Shown: positions 23,742 through 32,448 of the stretch, piece by piece | How positions within the stretch are numbered: position 1 is the stretch's first letter | Layout of the letters: every line of letters starts with the position of its first letter | NCBI GenBank assembly: GCA_963618065.1 | Contig: CAVERH010000002.1 | Span: 60,196 to 124,195, forward strand | Direction: 5' to 3' | Length of the DNA: 64,000 bases | Origin: Suilimivivens sp963618065 | Lineage (GTDB): Bacteria; Bacillota; Clostridia; Lachnospirales; Lachnospiraceae | Notes under the pieces: generated by a model | Told to the model about the DNA's origin: nothing | The model's database searches: none | The model's input: the letters and a program-made list of their open reading frames with translations, nothing else | Translations under genes and position numbers: made by a program

Positions 23742-24431
23742 CTACACCTTAAACCGATACCCTACACCCCAAATCGTCTCAATATACTGGGGCTTTGCGG
23801 AATCAAACTCGATTTTCTCACGGATCTTCTTAATATGAACGGTTACGGTTGCAATATCACCAATGGAATCCATATCCCAGATCTCGCGGAAAAGCTCTTC
23901 CTTGGTATATACATGATTCGGATGCTCAGCAAGGAAGGTCAGCAGATCAAATTCCTTACCGGTAAATGCCTTCTCTTCTCCATCGACCATAACACGCCTT
24001 GCAGTCTTGTCGATACGGATACCACGGATTTCAATTATATCATTATTCTTATTGGAAGAACCGACGAGACGGTCGTAACGTGCCAGATGAGCTTTCACTC
24101 TGGCAACAAGCTCACTCGGGCTGAATGGCTTCGTCATGTAATCATCGGCTCCCATACCTAATCCGCGGATCTTGTCAATGTCCTCTTTCTTCGCAGAAAC
24201 CATAATAATCGGAATGTTCTTCTCTTCACGAACCCTCTTACATACTTCAAATCCATCCAATCCCGGAAGCATGAGGTCCAACACAATCAGATCAAACTCC
24301 TCACGGAGTGCGGTCTGCAATCCTTCATCCCCGGTATTACAGATCTTCACCTCGAAGCCGCTAAGCTCGAGGTAATCCTTTTCAAGGTCTGCAATTGCTT
24401 CTTCATCTTCAATAATTAATATCTTACTCAT
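23742..24431 (-). CDS. OmpR/PhoB-family response regulator
   Basis: 229 residues. Receiver domain with phospho-Asp in DLIVLDLMLPG (about 52), conserved Thr/Lys (MVSAKKED; MTKPFSP), and a C-terminal winged-helix domain (FTGKEFDLLTFLAEHPNHVYTKEELF ... TVTVHIKKIREKIE ... GVGYRFKV). The start MSKILIIEDEE at 24431 is chosen by family length. A GTG further upstream is less likely. It forms a pair with the kinase 123 nt upstream on the same strand. The regulon is unknown. Confidence 0.93.
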   Translation of the reverse strand: MSKILIIEDEEAIADLEKDYLELSGFEVKICNTGDEGLQTALREEFDLIVLDLMLPGLDGFEVCKRVREEKNIPIIMVSAKKEDIDKIRGLGMGADDYMTKPFSPSELVARVKAHLARYDRLVGSSNKNNDIIEIRGIRIDKTARRVMVDGEEKAFTGKEFDLLTFLAEHPNHVYTKEELFREIWDMDSIGDIATVTVHIKKIREKIEFDSAKPQYIETIWGVGYRFKV

Positions 24432-24554
24432 TGTCTCTAAATCTGTACCGTCCGGCACATTCTCCTTCCTGATATATCGCAGCTGCCAGAATCCATACAC
24501 ATGATGAGCCTATGTAGACGGAATGCAGCTTTCCTTTATCTATTCTATCTGTTC

Positions 24555-26027
24555 TTATCCCTGATACTTACGAACCACGAAATGCATGCAGGTTCCTTCG
24601 CCCTCTTTACTGGTTGCCCAGATATATCCTCCGTGATCTTCAATAATCTTCTTCACGATACTAAGACCAATTCCGCTGCCGCCCTGTGCCGAATTCCGGG
24701 AAGCGTCCGTCCGGTAAAACCGCTCGAAGATCAGTGGAAGATCCTTCGCTGCAATTCCTTTTCCGTTATCTTCAATCTCAATCCGTACAGAATCCACTTC
24801 ATCCAGAAGCCGGATATCAATTTTGCCCTTCGGCTTGTCCATGTATTTCAGACTGTTGCTGATGATATTATTGATAACCCGTTTCATCTGCTCCGGATCC
24901 GCAATAATCATGGTATCCTGCGTTACCAGATTGGAATAATCCAGCTCCACATTTTTCGATTCAAGATCCAGACCAACCTCTTCCACACAGTCTCCGAAGT
25001 ATTCTGCCACATTGATCCTGTGAAAATGATAAGGAATGCGGTTGCTGTCAATTCCGGAATAAACGGTAAGCTCATTGATCAGCCGATCCATATCATTCGC
25101 TTTATTATAAATGGTACGGATATATTTATCCATCTTCTCGGGTGTATCCGCAACACCATCCATGATTCCTTCTACATATCCCTTAATTGCGGTGATCGGA
25201 GTTTTGAGATCATGGGAAATGTTGCTGACCAGTTCCCGGTTCTGCTTTTCTGCAAGAATCTTCTCATCTGTGGACTCCTTCAGACGAAGCCGCATATCTT
25301 CATAGTTACGATACAATTCTCCGATTTCGCCTTCCATATTTTCCGGCAGATGATATTCCAGATTGCCCTCTGCGATATTCTGCATGGCAACATTCAGCTG
25401 ATTCACCGGCGTGAACACGCCTCTTTCAATCCATTTAGTCAAAAACCAGCTCGTAATAATCAGAATAATCATAATGGCTACCGCCATATCAATCAACAGA
25501 ATTTTCGAAAAACTGGTATTACTTCTTGTAATGACGAAAAGGCTTCCCTCACTCCCATCCGGGAAATAAAAATCCATCTGACGAACCAGCTTGTTCATAT
25601 TATCATAGTAAACACTATGGCTCATATCCCGCGTAATATTCTCTGCGCTGAAATCCGGGAGACTGTCAAAAATAATGCCGGCCGCCTGTTCATTTCCTGC
25701 ATAAAGAATCTCATCATTCTTACGCACCAGAATATAAGAAGAACGATTCGTCACCTCTGCATTGAGGGCTTCCAATACTTCCGGATTCTCCAGTGCGTCC
25801 GGATCTTCACTTAACAACTCCTGTGCCTCTAAGAAAACCTCATCCGAAATATGTCGTGAGGCCTGTGCGGGATCAATCAAAACACTGTAGTCACTGTTCC
25901 GGAATCCAAGATCCTGCTGGCTTCTGGTTAAATATCCTCCGATAAAGATGAATGCAGTAATCGTTAAGAATGCCGGTAATAATACAATTGTTAAAAATGT
26001 GATAATTAATCGTGTCTTCAGTTTCAT
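24555..26027 (-). CDS. Sensor histidine kinase (HisKA type)
   Basis: 490 residues: TM at about 7-30, an extracellular sensor of about 125 residues, TM at about 160-182, HAMP, dimerisation/phosphoacceptor NISHDLKTPITAIKGY (His near 268), and ATPase motifs NIISNSLKYMD, DNGKGI and GSGIGLSIVKKI. It phosphorylates the OmpR-type regulator downstream. The start ATG 26027 begins the first basic/TM stretch, but the only sequence just upstream is TATACT six nt before the ATG, with no ribosome site. A leaderless mRNA or a start further in are alternatives. Divergent from perR. Confidence 0.93.
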   Translation of the reverse strand: MKLKTRLIITFLTIVLLPAFLTITAFIFIGGYLTRSQQDLGFRNSDYSVLIDPAQASRHISDEVFLEAQELLSEDPDALENPEVLEALNAEVTNRSSYILVRKNDEILYAGNEQAAGIIFDSLPDFSAENITRDMSHSVYYDNMNKLVRQMDFYFPDGSEGSLFVITRSNTSFSKILLIDMAVAIMIILIITSWFLTKWIERGVFTPVNQLNVAMQNIAEGNLEYHLPENMEGEIGELYRNYEDMRLRLKESTDEKILAEKQNRELVSNISHDLKTPITAIKGYVEGIMDGVADTPEKMDKYIRTIYNKANDMDRLINELTVYSGIDSNRIPYHFHRINVAEYFGDCVEEVGLDLESKNVELDYSNLVTQDTMIIADPEQMKRVINNIISNSLKYMDKPKGKIDIRLLDEVDSVRIEIEDNGKGIAAKDLPLIFERFYRTDASRNSAQGGSGIGLSIVKKIIEDHGGYIWATSKEGEGTCMHFVVRKYQG

Positions 26028-26103
26028 AGGTCTAGTATACCATAGGAAAAGAAGGACGGTTACTAAAGATTTCATCAAATCTATAAAAACTTTATAAACT
26101 CTG

Positions 26104-26155
26104 TTGACAATTCTGAAATTTTGTTTATAATAAAAACAGTAATCATTACTGTTTT
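26104..26155 (+). promoter_or_regulatory. perR promoter with Fur/PerR-type palindrome
   Basis: -35 TTGACA (26104-26109), 16-bp spacer, -10 TATAAT (26126-26131). A perfect inverted repeat spans 26133-26155 with arms AAAACAGTAAT and ATTACTGTTTT around one C. Its 7-1-7 core matches the spacing of PerR/Fur boxes and covers the expected start of transcription, implying autorepression. Confidence 0.78.
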
Positions 26156-26171
26156 AGAAATGAGGCAGCGA

Positions 26172-26582
26172 ATGCAATTAAAACACAGCAGGCAAAGGGA
26201 TTCCATTTTAGAGTTCCTTGCTACAAGAAAAGACCATCCAACTGCAGATGTTGTTTACATGAATGTTCGTGAGCAGCTTCCCAATATCAGCCTCGGTACC
26301 GTGTATCGTAATCTTACATTATTATCGGATCTCGGAGAGATTCTCCGGCTGCGGGTTGGCGACGGAACAGACCATTTTGATGCCGATACTTCTCCACACA
26401 ATCATTTTGTATGTAAGGAATGTGGAAGTGTCATTGATCTTCAAATGGAGAACATTGATTATATCAACGAAGCAGCGGCTAAGAATTTTGATGGCATTGT
26501 ACAGGGACATACCACTTATTTTTATGGAATATGTGGGAACTGTACCCGGAACCAACAGGTTAAACAGCAGTTTTACAAATAG
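26172..26582 (+). CDS. perR: PerR-type peroxide-sensing Fur-family repressor
   Basis: 136 residues. The winged helix (HSRQRDSILEFLATRKDHPTADVVY; SLGTVYRNLTLLSDLGEI) leads to a dimer domain with a structural zinc site (CKECG and CGNC). Regulatory metal ligands match PerR rather than Fur: Asp in HFDAD, His pair in SPHNHF and Asp in CGSVIDLQ. The start is ATG 26172, with GAGG six nt upstream; the frame's earlier TTG lies inside the promoter. Immediately downstream is rubrerythrin, a classic PerR target. A repeat-motif copy sits 3 nt past its stop. Confidence 0.9.
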   Translation: MQLKHSRQRDSILEFLATRKDHPTADVVYMNVREQLPNISLGTVYRNLTLLSDLGEILRLRVGDGTDHFDADTSPHNHFVCKECGSVIDLQMENIDYINEAAAKNFDGIVQGHTTYFYGICGNCTRNQQVKQQFYK

Positions 26583-26663
26583 GGTTCTGAATAGTTACCA
26601 TTGATTTTATGTAACAGAATTGTCACAAGAGTAAACTTTAAGAAAGAAAAGGAGATTAAGAGT

Positions 26664-27203
26664 ATGAAGTATGTATGTCAGGTTTGCGGTTATGTTCATG
26701 AAGGAGATGAGGCGCCGGAGAAGTGCCCTGTTTGCGCAGCTCCCGCAGAGAAGTTTACTGCACAGTCCGAAGAAAAGGTATGGGCTGCAGAGCATGTTGT
26801 AGGTGTTGCACAGGGTGTAAGCGAGGATATCTTAGAAGACCTCAGAGCAAACTTTAACGGAGAATGTACCGAAGTTGGCATGTACCTTGCTATGGCAAGA
26901 GTTGCTCACAGAGAAGGTTATCCGGAAATCGGACTTTACTGGGAAAAGGCTGCATGGGAGGAAGCTGAACATGCTGCAAAATTCGCTGAGCTTTTAGGCG
27001 AAGTTGTTACCGATTCCACCAGGAAGAACCTCGAAATGAGAGTTGATGCAGAAAACGGCGCTACCGCTGGTAAGTTTGATCTTGCAAAGCGTGCCAAGGC
27101 TGCTAACCTCGACGCCATCCACGATACCGTTCATGAAATGGCTCGTGATGAAGCAAGACACGGAAAAGCATTTGAAGGTCTGCTCAAGAGATATTTTGGT
27201 TAA
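26664..27203 (+). CDS. Reverse rubrerythrin (N-terminal rubredoxin domain)
   Basis: 179 residues. A rubredoxin-like iron site at the N-terminus (CQVCGYVHEG and CPVCAA, residues 5-26) precedes the ferritin-like di-iron domain with EVGMYLAMARVAHREG, EKAAWEEAEHA and ARDEARHG ligands. This reversed order is typical of clostridial rubrerythrins, NADH-linked peroxidases that protect anaerobes against H2O2 and O2. ATG 26664 has AAAAGGAG upstream. It lies 81 nt behind perR, probably co-regulated, and ends before a bidirectional terminator. Confidence 0.95.
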   Translation: MKYVCQVCGYVHEGDEAPEKCPVCAAPAEKFTAQSEEKVWAAEHVVGVAQGVSEDILEDLRANFNGECTEVGMYLAMARVAHREGYPEIGLYWEKAAWEEAEHAAKFAELLGEVVTDSTRKNLEMRVDAENGATAGKFDLAKRAKAANLDAIHDTVHEMARDEARHGKAFEGLLKRYFG

Positions 27204-27210
27204 GCTACAA

Positions 27211-27347
27211 GCCATGCCATAAAAAGAAACACAGTCAATGGGGAGTTTACTCACCAATTGACTGTGTTTCTTTTTATGATACGGCGACAGCCGTCCATGA
27301 AATAGCCCGTAAGGGCTATGAATGGTGGCATGGCTCTGAATAGTTAC
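27211..27347. repeat. Composite hairpin element with outer inverted repeat
   Basis: GCCATGCCA (27211-27219) pairs with TGGCATGGC (27326-27334), enclosing the terminator hairpin and a second stem ATAGCCC/GGGCTAT (about 27302-27319). It is followed at once by the dispersed motif TCTGAATAGTTAC (27335-27347). It looks like a small non-coding repeat, REP- or MITE-like. Confidence 0.6.
27220..27276. terminator. Bidirectional terminator between rubrerythrin and chemoreceptor
   Basis: Long stem of about 20 bp (AAAAAGAAACACAGTCAA against TTGACTGTGTTTCTTTTT) with A- and T-runs on either side, between convergent genes. Confidence 0.88.
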
Positions 27348-27355
27348 AGATCTTT

Positions 27356-29110
27356 TTAATCTACAACAAATACCCTTACATTCTCTTCCAGCTTATTCGC
27401 AATATCACTTAAGTGCTTTGCTTCATCTGCCATTTCCATCATGGTATTACCCACTTCTACCACAGACGCAGAGGTCTCTTCCGTACCTGCCGCATTCTCT
27501 TCTGCAATCGCCGTCAGATTCTGTACAACATCGACAACCTTCACTCTCGCCTGATCGAGCTGTTCCGTCCTATCCGCAATTGTACGGATTCCCTCAATAG
27601 ATTTCTGAATGCCGTCATTTACTTCATGGAAGGATTCCTCCGTATTGGCTACATATTCATCCTGTTTATCAATAACCACCTTAACGTCCTTCATGGTATC
27701 CACAGACTTCTCGGAGTCTGCCATCAACTGATTAATAATATCTCCAATCTGCCTTGCGGATTCATTGGACTGTTCTGCCAGCTTCTGAATCTGGGATGCG
27801 ACAACAGCGAAGCCTCTTCCCTGTTCTCCGGCACGTGCAGCCTCAATCGAAGCATTTAAGGACAGGAGATTTGTTTCCTCAGCAATATCTGTAATAATAT
27901 CAGTTGCTTCCTTAATTTTCAGTGCAGAAGCATTTGTGGTATTTGTCTGCTCATAAATAGTACGTATTGCATCCTTGGTCTGGTTGTTTACCTCATTAAG
28001 CTGCTTTAAAATATCCAGTGCCTTTTCTGCGGAAGAACGCATTCCATTTGCGCTGCTGCGTAATTCCTCGATCTCCGTATTGGTTTCTTCAATCATGTTA
28101 CCCATCAGGATAACATTCTCGGTGGCGGTCTGGGTCTCCTGTGCCTGAGAAGTAGCTCCCTGTGCAATTTCAGAAATTGCTTTTTCCACATCATTTACGG
28201 ACGCCGTCGCATGTGATGCGGATTCACTCATATTATGAGAGGCTTCAAATAACACTTTGCTTTGTGCAGTAATACCATTCACAACCTCTGTCATTTCCTG
28301 TCTCATATGCGTCAGAGCCCGTGCCATGGAGCCTGTCTCATCACGGCGTTTACCAAGCAGTGCCAGCTTCTCATCTGCACGGAAATCCATATCGGCGAGA
28401 CGGTATACACGCCTGGATAACCGGACAATCGGACTGATAAACCATGTAATCATTACAAATCCAATTACCATGAAAATCAACAAAGTAATGACACTATAGG
28501 CAATGCCCTGTTTTGCAAAGCTGTTTATCCCTGCAAGAAACTCCTGTTCATCTGCCGATACAATTACAATGAAGTCCGAATTTTCTCCAATATAATATGC
28601 TGCATATTTCATGGTACCATGAAAAACATATTTAATAACAGCAGGATCCGGATGCTGTCCTTTCTCCAATCCGGCAATTAATGACTTCACCGCATCATTC
28701 TCTACCGGCTGTCCAATTTTATCTGCTGTCGGATGATAAAGCATTGTTCCATCTGCTGATACAAGATAACAATAACTGGAATCCAGTCCCTTCACACTGA
28801 CTTTTCCCACTACTTTTGTAAGTGCATCTGTATCCATAACCTCATCCCATGTACTGAGTGCCAATTCCCGGTCAAGTCCATAACCTGTTAAAACCGCACT
28901 GTCTGTTAAGTAATTCTCTGTATTTGAAATTAAAATCTTCCGGAAGCCCGGTACAAGTGCCATAAAATTTACTATGATCACAGCTGTCAGCGCAATAACT
29001 AAAAACAGAACAAACTTGAATTTCATAGAATGAAAAAATCCTATCTTATCATTCAAGATACCGACTTTCTCTTTTGCGGTTGCTTTTGTTTCATTTTGTA
29101 CGTTAGCCAT
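27356..29110 (-). CDS. Methyl-accepting chemotaxis protein with Cache-type sensor
   Basis: 584 residues. TM1 at about 32-54, a periplasmic-side Cache-like sensor to about 190 (SYCYLVSADGTMLYHPTADKIGQPV is typical), TM2 at about 196-218, HAMP, then the long coiled-coil signalling domain with the conserved hairpin tip (EETNLLSLNASIEAARAGEQGRGFAVVA). Dual-Cache/single-Cache receptors sense small organic molecules. The N-terminal ~30 residues form a cytoplasmic extension. It is a stand-alone gene. The region past its stop is the composite repeat element. Confidence 0.93.
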   Translation of the reverse strand: MANVQNETKATAKEKVGILNDKIGFFHSMKFKFVLFLVIALTAVIIVNFMALVPGFRKILISNTENYLTDSAVLTGYGLDRELALSTWDEVMDTDALTKVVGKVSVKGLDSSYCYLVSADGTMLYHPTADKIGQPVENDAVKSLIAGLEKGQHPDPAVIKYVFHGTMKYAAYYIGENSDFIVIVSADEQEFLAGINSFAKQGIAYSVITLLIFMVIGFVMITWFISPIVRLSRRVYRLADMDFRADEKLALLGKRRDETGSMARALTHMRQEMTEVVNGITAQSKVLFEASHNMSESASHATASVNDVEKAISEIAQGATSQAQETQTATENVILMGNMIEETNTEIEELRSSANGMRSSAEKALDILKQLNEVNNQTKDAIRTIYEQTNTTNASALKIKEATDIITDIAEETNLLSLNASIEAARAGEQGRGFAVVASQIQKLAEQSNESARQIGDIINQLMADSEKSVDTMKDVKVVIDKQDEYVANTEESFHEVNDGIQKSIEGIRTIADRTEQLDQARVKVVDVVQNLTAIAEENAAGTEETSASVVEVGNTMMEMADEAKHLSDIANKLEENVRVFVVD

Positions 29111-29414
29111 ACTCTTTCACATTTCCTTTCATCACATTGTTTATTGGTATATATTATCATAAAATGATGAAATTTGAAATTATTTTTGTGAAAAAACCAC
29201 TATAAATGTATGGGAATTAAGTACCGGTCTTGTTACTCATACTTATTATGTAGCTTATTATGTAGCTATTATGTAGCCATGAATCTTTATCTTGACAGAA
29301 GACCATTTTACCTATAAGCTTGTAATCTGGTAACTGATATGTAATCTGTATAACAAATAAACCCCGAAAGCCAAAACAAACGCCGAGCAACTGCTTTCCC
29401 TTATAAGGAGAATT
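29111..29414. other. 304-nt divergent intergenic region
   Basis: It separates the divergent chemoreceptor and lipoprotein genes and is AT-rich. A three-copy tandem repeat of TTATTATGTAGC (12 bp, the last copy lacking one T) occupies 29243-29277. No RNA gene or riboswitch was recognised. Confidence 0.5.
29243..29277. repeat. Three-copy tandem 12-mer
   Basis: TTATTATGTAGC at 29243 and 29255, then TATTATGTAGC at 29267, upstream of the small lipoprotein gene. It could be slippage-prone or a regulator site array. Confidence 0.6.
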
Positions 29415-29846
29415 ATGAGAAAAATCATGAATAACATCACTTTAAGAACAATTGTGACTACCCTTGTTATGACACTGATGCTGACTTTGACTGCATGTGG
29501 TGGAAATAAGGATACTGCTTTGGAAGAATATTTCCAGACGGATGAAATGCAGGAAATGGTTCAGGAAGCTAAGGCCAGTGCAGAAGGCTCCGGGATATCT
29601 ATTGAAATTCTTGCAGAGGGCAACACCTTAATTTATGAATACTACTTTGAAGAAGGCTCCTTTGATGATTCCATGCTTGACGCAGTAAAGGAGCAGCTTG
29701 TTTCCGAAAGTGAGTCAGAAGCTTCTACCTTTGAAGGGATCGCTTCTGACCTAAACCGGGAGTTCAAGATTGATAGCAGCAAGGTTGTTGTCCGTTACCT
29801 CTACAACGGTGAAACTCTTGCAGAGAGCGAATACACCGCCAACTAA
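29415..29846 (+). CDS. Small lipoprotein (DUF4854-like)
   Basis: 143 residues. The signal sequence ends in a lipobox (LTLTAC), and the mature part is acidic and helical-plus-beta (EYFQTDEMQEMVQEAKA; ILAEGNTLIYEYYFEEG). It resembles small lipoproteins of Firmicutes annotated as DUF4854, from memory. Function is unknown. AAGGAGAATT precedes the ATG. It stands alone upstream of an MFS gene, with its own long divergent upstream region. A degenerate copy of the dispersed motif (ATTCTGAATAAGA) begins 3 nt past the stop. Confidence 0.7.
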   Translation: MRKIMNNITLRTIVTTLVMTLMLTLTACGGNKDTALEEYFQTDEMQEMVQEAKASAEGSGISIEILAEGNTLIYEYYFEEGSFDDSMLDAVKEQLVSESESEASTFEGIASDLNREFKIDSSKVVVRYLYNGETLAESEYTAN

Positions 29847-29945
29847 TTCTATTCTGAATAAGATAAGGATTTGAACTTTCATTAACCCTCCAATCACGCT
29901 ATAATAGATAAGCTGAATATGATAGATACGACAAGGAGATTTCCT

Positions 29946-31130
29946 ATGGAAAAGAATTTTAAAGCAACCATCAATGCCTGTTTCATCGGCTACATTGTAC
30001 AGGCTATTGTAAACAATTTTGTTCCCTTATTATTTCTGACCTTTCAGAGTACCTACGGCATTCCCCTGACAAAGATTACCTTATTTATTACGATCAACTT
30101 TGCCATACAGCTTATAATTGATCTCTGTTCCGTGAAATTCGTAGATAAAATCGGATACCGCACCAGTATACTGCTTGCACACGGATGTGTCTTTGCAGGC
30201 TTCATTCTGTTAACCCTTCTTCCTGATGTACTGCCGGATCCTTTTATCGGACTTCTGATTGCCATCGTAATCTATGCAATCGGCGGCGGTTTACTGGAGG
30301 TGCTGGTAAGCCCGATTATGGAATCCTGTCCGACTGATAACAAGGAAAAGGCAATGAGCCTATTGCATTCCTTTTACTGCTGGGGACATGTTGCTGTCGT
30401 ATTGCTTTCTACGATCTTCTTCTCGGTTGTGGGAATTGAACACTGGAAAATTATGGCAATTTTGTGGGCTATTATTCCTTTATGCAATGGTATTCTCTTC
30501 TTAAAGGTGCCGATTGCACCACTAATTGAGGAAGGGGAAGAAGGACTCTCTCTTTCACAGCTTGTTAAAAACAAATTTTTCTGGATTTTATTCCTTATGA
30601 TGCTCTGCGCCGGTGCCAGCGAGCAGGCGGTCAGCCAGTGGGCCTCCACCTTTGCAGAGCAGGGACTTGGTGTAACAAAGACAATCGGTGACCTTGCAGG
30701 TCCTATGGCATTTGCGATCCTGATGGGAAGCTCCCGTGCTTTTTACGGAAAATTCGGCGACCGTATCGATTTAAACCGCTTTATGGCAGGAAGCACGATC
30801 CTGTGCATCCTTTCCTACCTGTGTATTTCCTTAAGTCCCAATCCCGTTTTCAGTCTGATTGGCTGCGGACTGTGTGGATTATCCGTAGGAATCCTGTGGC
30901 CCGGCACATTCAGTAAGGCTTCCGTAACCATCCGTAACGGCGGAACCGCAATGTTCGCCCTGCTCGCTTTAGCCGGTGATGTCGGCTGCTCCGGCGGTCC
31001 TACTCTCGTCGGCTTCTGTACCGGGCTTTTAAATAATAATCTTCGCAATGGCATCCTGATGGGAATTATTTTCCCGATCTGTATGCTGGTGTGCATTCTG
31101 TTCACCTTCAAAAAGCAGGCAAATAGATAA
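29946..31130 (+). CDS. MFS transporter, probably sugar-type
   Basis: 394 residues with twelve predicted transmembrane helices in two halves and an inter-half cytoplasmic loop (PIAPLIEEGEEG). MFS loop signatures are present (DKIGYRTSILLAHG; GDRIDLNRFMAGS). The overall pattern is that of the FucP/hexose-like MFS group, but substrate residues cannot be read by eye. The start at 29946 is fixed by CAAGGAGATTTCCT immediately upstream; the longer frame from 29919 would begin inside that site. A TATAAT at 29900 probably serves as -10. It ends at a shared terminator with the convergent PaaK gene. Confidence 0.85.
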   Translation: MEKNFKATINACFIGYIVQAIVNNFVPLLFLTFQSTYGIPLTKITLFITINFAIQLIIDLCSVKFVDKIGYRTSILLAHGCVFAGFILLTLLPDVLPDPFIGLLIAIVIYAIGGGLLEVLVSPIMESCPTDNKEKAMSLLHSFYCWGHVAVVLLSTIFFSVVGIEHWKIMAILWAIIPLCNGILFLKVPIAPLIEEGEEGLSLSQLVKNKFFWILFLMMLCAGASEQAVSQWASTFAEQGLGVTKTIGDLAGPMAFAILMGSSRAFYGKFGDRIDLNRFMAGSTILCILSYLCISLSPNPVFSLIGCGLCGLSVGILWPGTFSKASVTIRNGGTAMFALLALAGDVGCSGGPTLVGFCTGLLNNNLRNGILMGIIFPICMLVCILFTFKKQANR

Positions 31131-31136
31131 ATAAAA

Positions 31137-31175
31137 AGCTGATAATATCCAAATTCCAAATGAATATTATCAGCT
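31137..31175. terminator. Bidirectional terminator between MFS gene and paaK
   Basis: Perfect 12-bp stem AGCTGATAATAT/ATATTATCAGCT with A- and T-rich flanks, placed between two convergent genes. Confidence 0.88.
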
Positions 31176-31206
31176 TCTATTTTAATAATTCTCTGTTCTT
31201 CCGCAA

Positions 31207-32448
31207 TTACTGATAACGATAATCAATAACTCGCTTGGTCTTCTTCTCACTCCGCTGCAGGGTACCAACCGGAACAGCAGTTACTTTCGGTGTCATACCG
31301 ATACGGGACTTAAAGAGTTCACGGATATGTAATGCTGTCTTTTCAAAGTCCACACGGCCATCTACTTCTACCGTCAGAATCATAATATCTTTATTATTGT
31401 CATCATCGTGTGCAATGGTAATATTATATTCACTTAAAACACCATCCACATCCTGTAACAGTTCCTCTACCTGCTTAGGGAACATATTGACACCACGAAC
31501 CTTAAACATGTCATCACTTCTGCCGCCAATGGTATCAAGGCGCGGATAAGAACGTCCGCAGGTACACTTCTCCGGAATAATTCTGGAAAGGTCATGGGTT
31601 CGGAAACGCAACAGCGGTGCTCCCTCCTTGACCAGCGTTGTAATGACAATCTCGCCGGTCTCTCCGTCCGGTACAGGTATCCCGGTCTCCGGATCAATAA
31701 TTTCAATATAAATATAATCATCCCAATAGTGAATACCATGCTCCTTCTCACAGTTGATGCCGATACCCGGACCATAAATCTCGGTCAGTCCATAGATATC
31801 ATATAGCTCAATTCCAAGCTCCTGCTGAATGTATTCACGCATCTTCTTACTCCAGCGCTCAGACCCGAAAACACCCTTTTTCAGATGAATCTTATCCCGA
31901 AGACCACGCCTGTTGATTTCCTCGGCAAGCAGAAGTGCGTAAGAAGAGGTCGCCGTCAATACTGTTGTTTTCAGATCCATCATCATCTGAATCTGCTTAT
32001 CCGTATTACCCGGTCCCATCGGAACAGCCATGGCTCCAAGCTTTTCAGCTCCATTCTGGAAACCGATGCCGGCTGTCCACAAGCCATAAGCCGGAGTGAT
32101 CTGAATACGGTCTTTATTCGTTATTCCTGCGGTCTCATAACAGCGTGCAAACATAATTGCCCAATCATCAACATCCTTGGCAGTATAAGGAATAATGACT
32201 GGTTTTCCGGTTGTTCCCGAAGAAGAATGAATTCTCACAACCTCCTCTTCCGGAACTGCCTGAATTCCTAAAGGATATGCGTTTCTCAGATCGTCCTTAC
32301 TGGAAAAAGGAATTTTCTCAAAATCTTCCTGACTGCTTACTCCTGTAATTCCTGCCTTACGATATACCTCTCCGTAAAAACTGTCAGACTTCAAAAGACG
32401 CTTAATCTGTGCATCTACCTGTTGTAATTGTTTTTCACTTAATTTCAT
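31207..32448 (-). CDS. paaK: Phenylacetate-CoA ligase
   Basis: 413 residues, an ANL-superfamily ligase. The ATP-binding loop HSSSGTTGKPVIIPYT, the adenylate motif DIYGLTEIYGPGIG and the C-terminal domain (GGRSDDMFKVRGVNMFPKQVEELL) match PaaK. It interconverts aryl acetates and their CoA thioesters. The ATG at 32448 overlaps the iorB end by 14 nt. Coupled to indolepyruvate:ferredoxin oxidoreductase, it probably takes arylacetyl-CoA to the free acid, with ATP formation, during aromatic amino acid breakdown, or runs in reverse for synthesis. A terminator follows. Confidence 0.93.
   Translation of the reverse strand: MKLSEKQLQQVDAQIKRLLKSDSFYGEVYRKAGITGVSSQEDFEKIPFSSKDDLRNAYPLGIQAVPEEEVVRIHSSSGTTGKPVIIPYTAKDVDDWAIMFARCYETAGITNKDRIQITPAYGLWTAGIGFQNGAEKLGAMAVPMGPGNTDKQIQMMMDLKTTVLTATSSYALLLAEEINRRGLRDKIHLKKGVFGSERWSKKMREYIQQELGIELYDIYGLTEIYGPGIGINCEKEHGIHYWDDYIYIEIIDPETGIPVPDGETGEIVITTLVKEGAPLLRFRTHDLSRIIPEKCTCGRSYPRLDTIGGRSDDMFKVRGVNMFPKQVEELLQDVDGVLSEYNITIAHDDDNNKDIMILTVEVDGRVDFEKTALHIRELFKSRIGMTPKVTAVPVGTLQRSEKKTKRVIDYRYQ

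Noticed and set aside
24501..25814. 437-codon open frame on the plus strand
   Set aside because: It lies fully opposite the sensor kinase, whose motifs are clear, and has no domain, ribosome site or promoter of its own.
26121..26171. Upstream TTG and first ATG as perR start
   Set aside because: The TTG lies within the -10 region; the ATG at 26160 is too close to the operator and lacks a ribosome site, while 26172 has GAGG.
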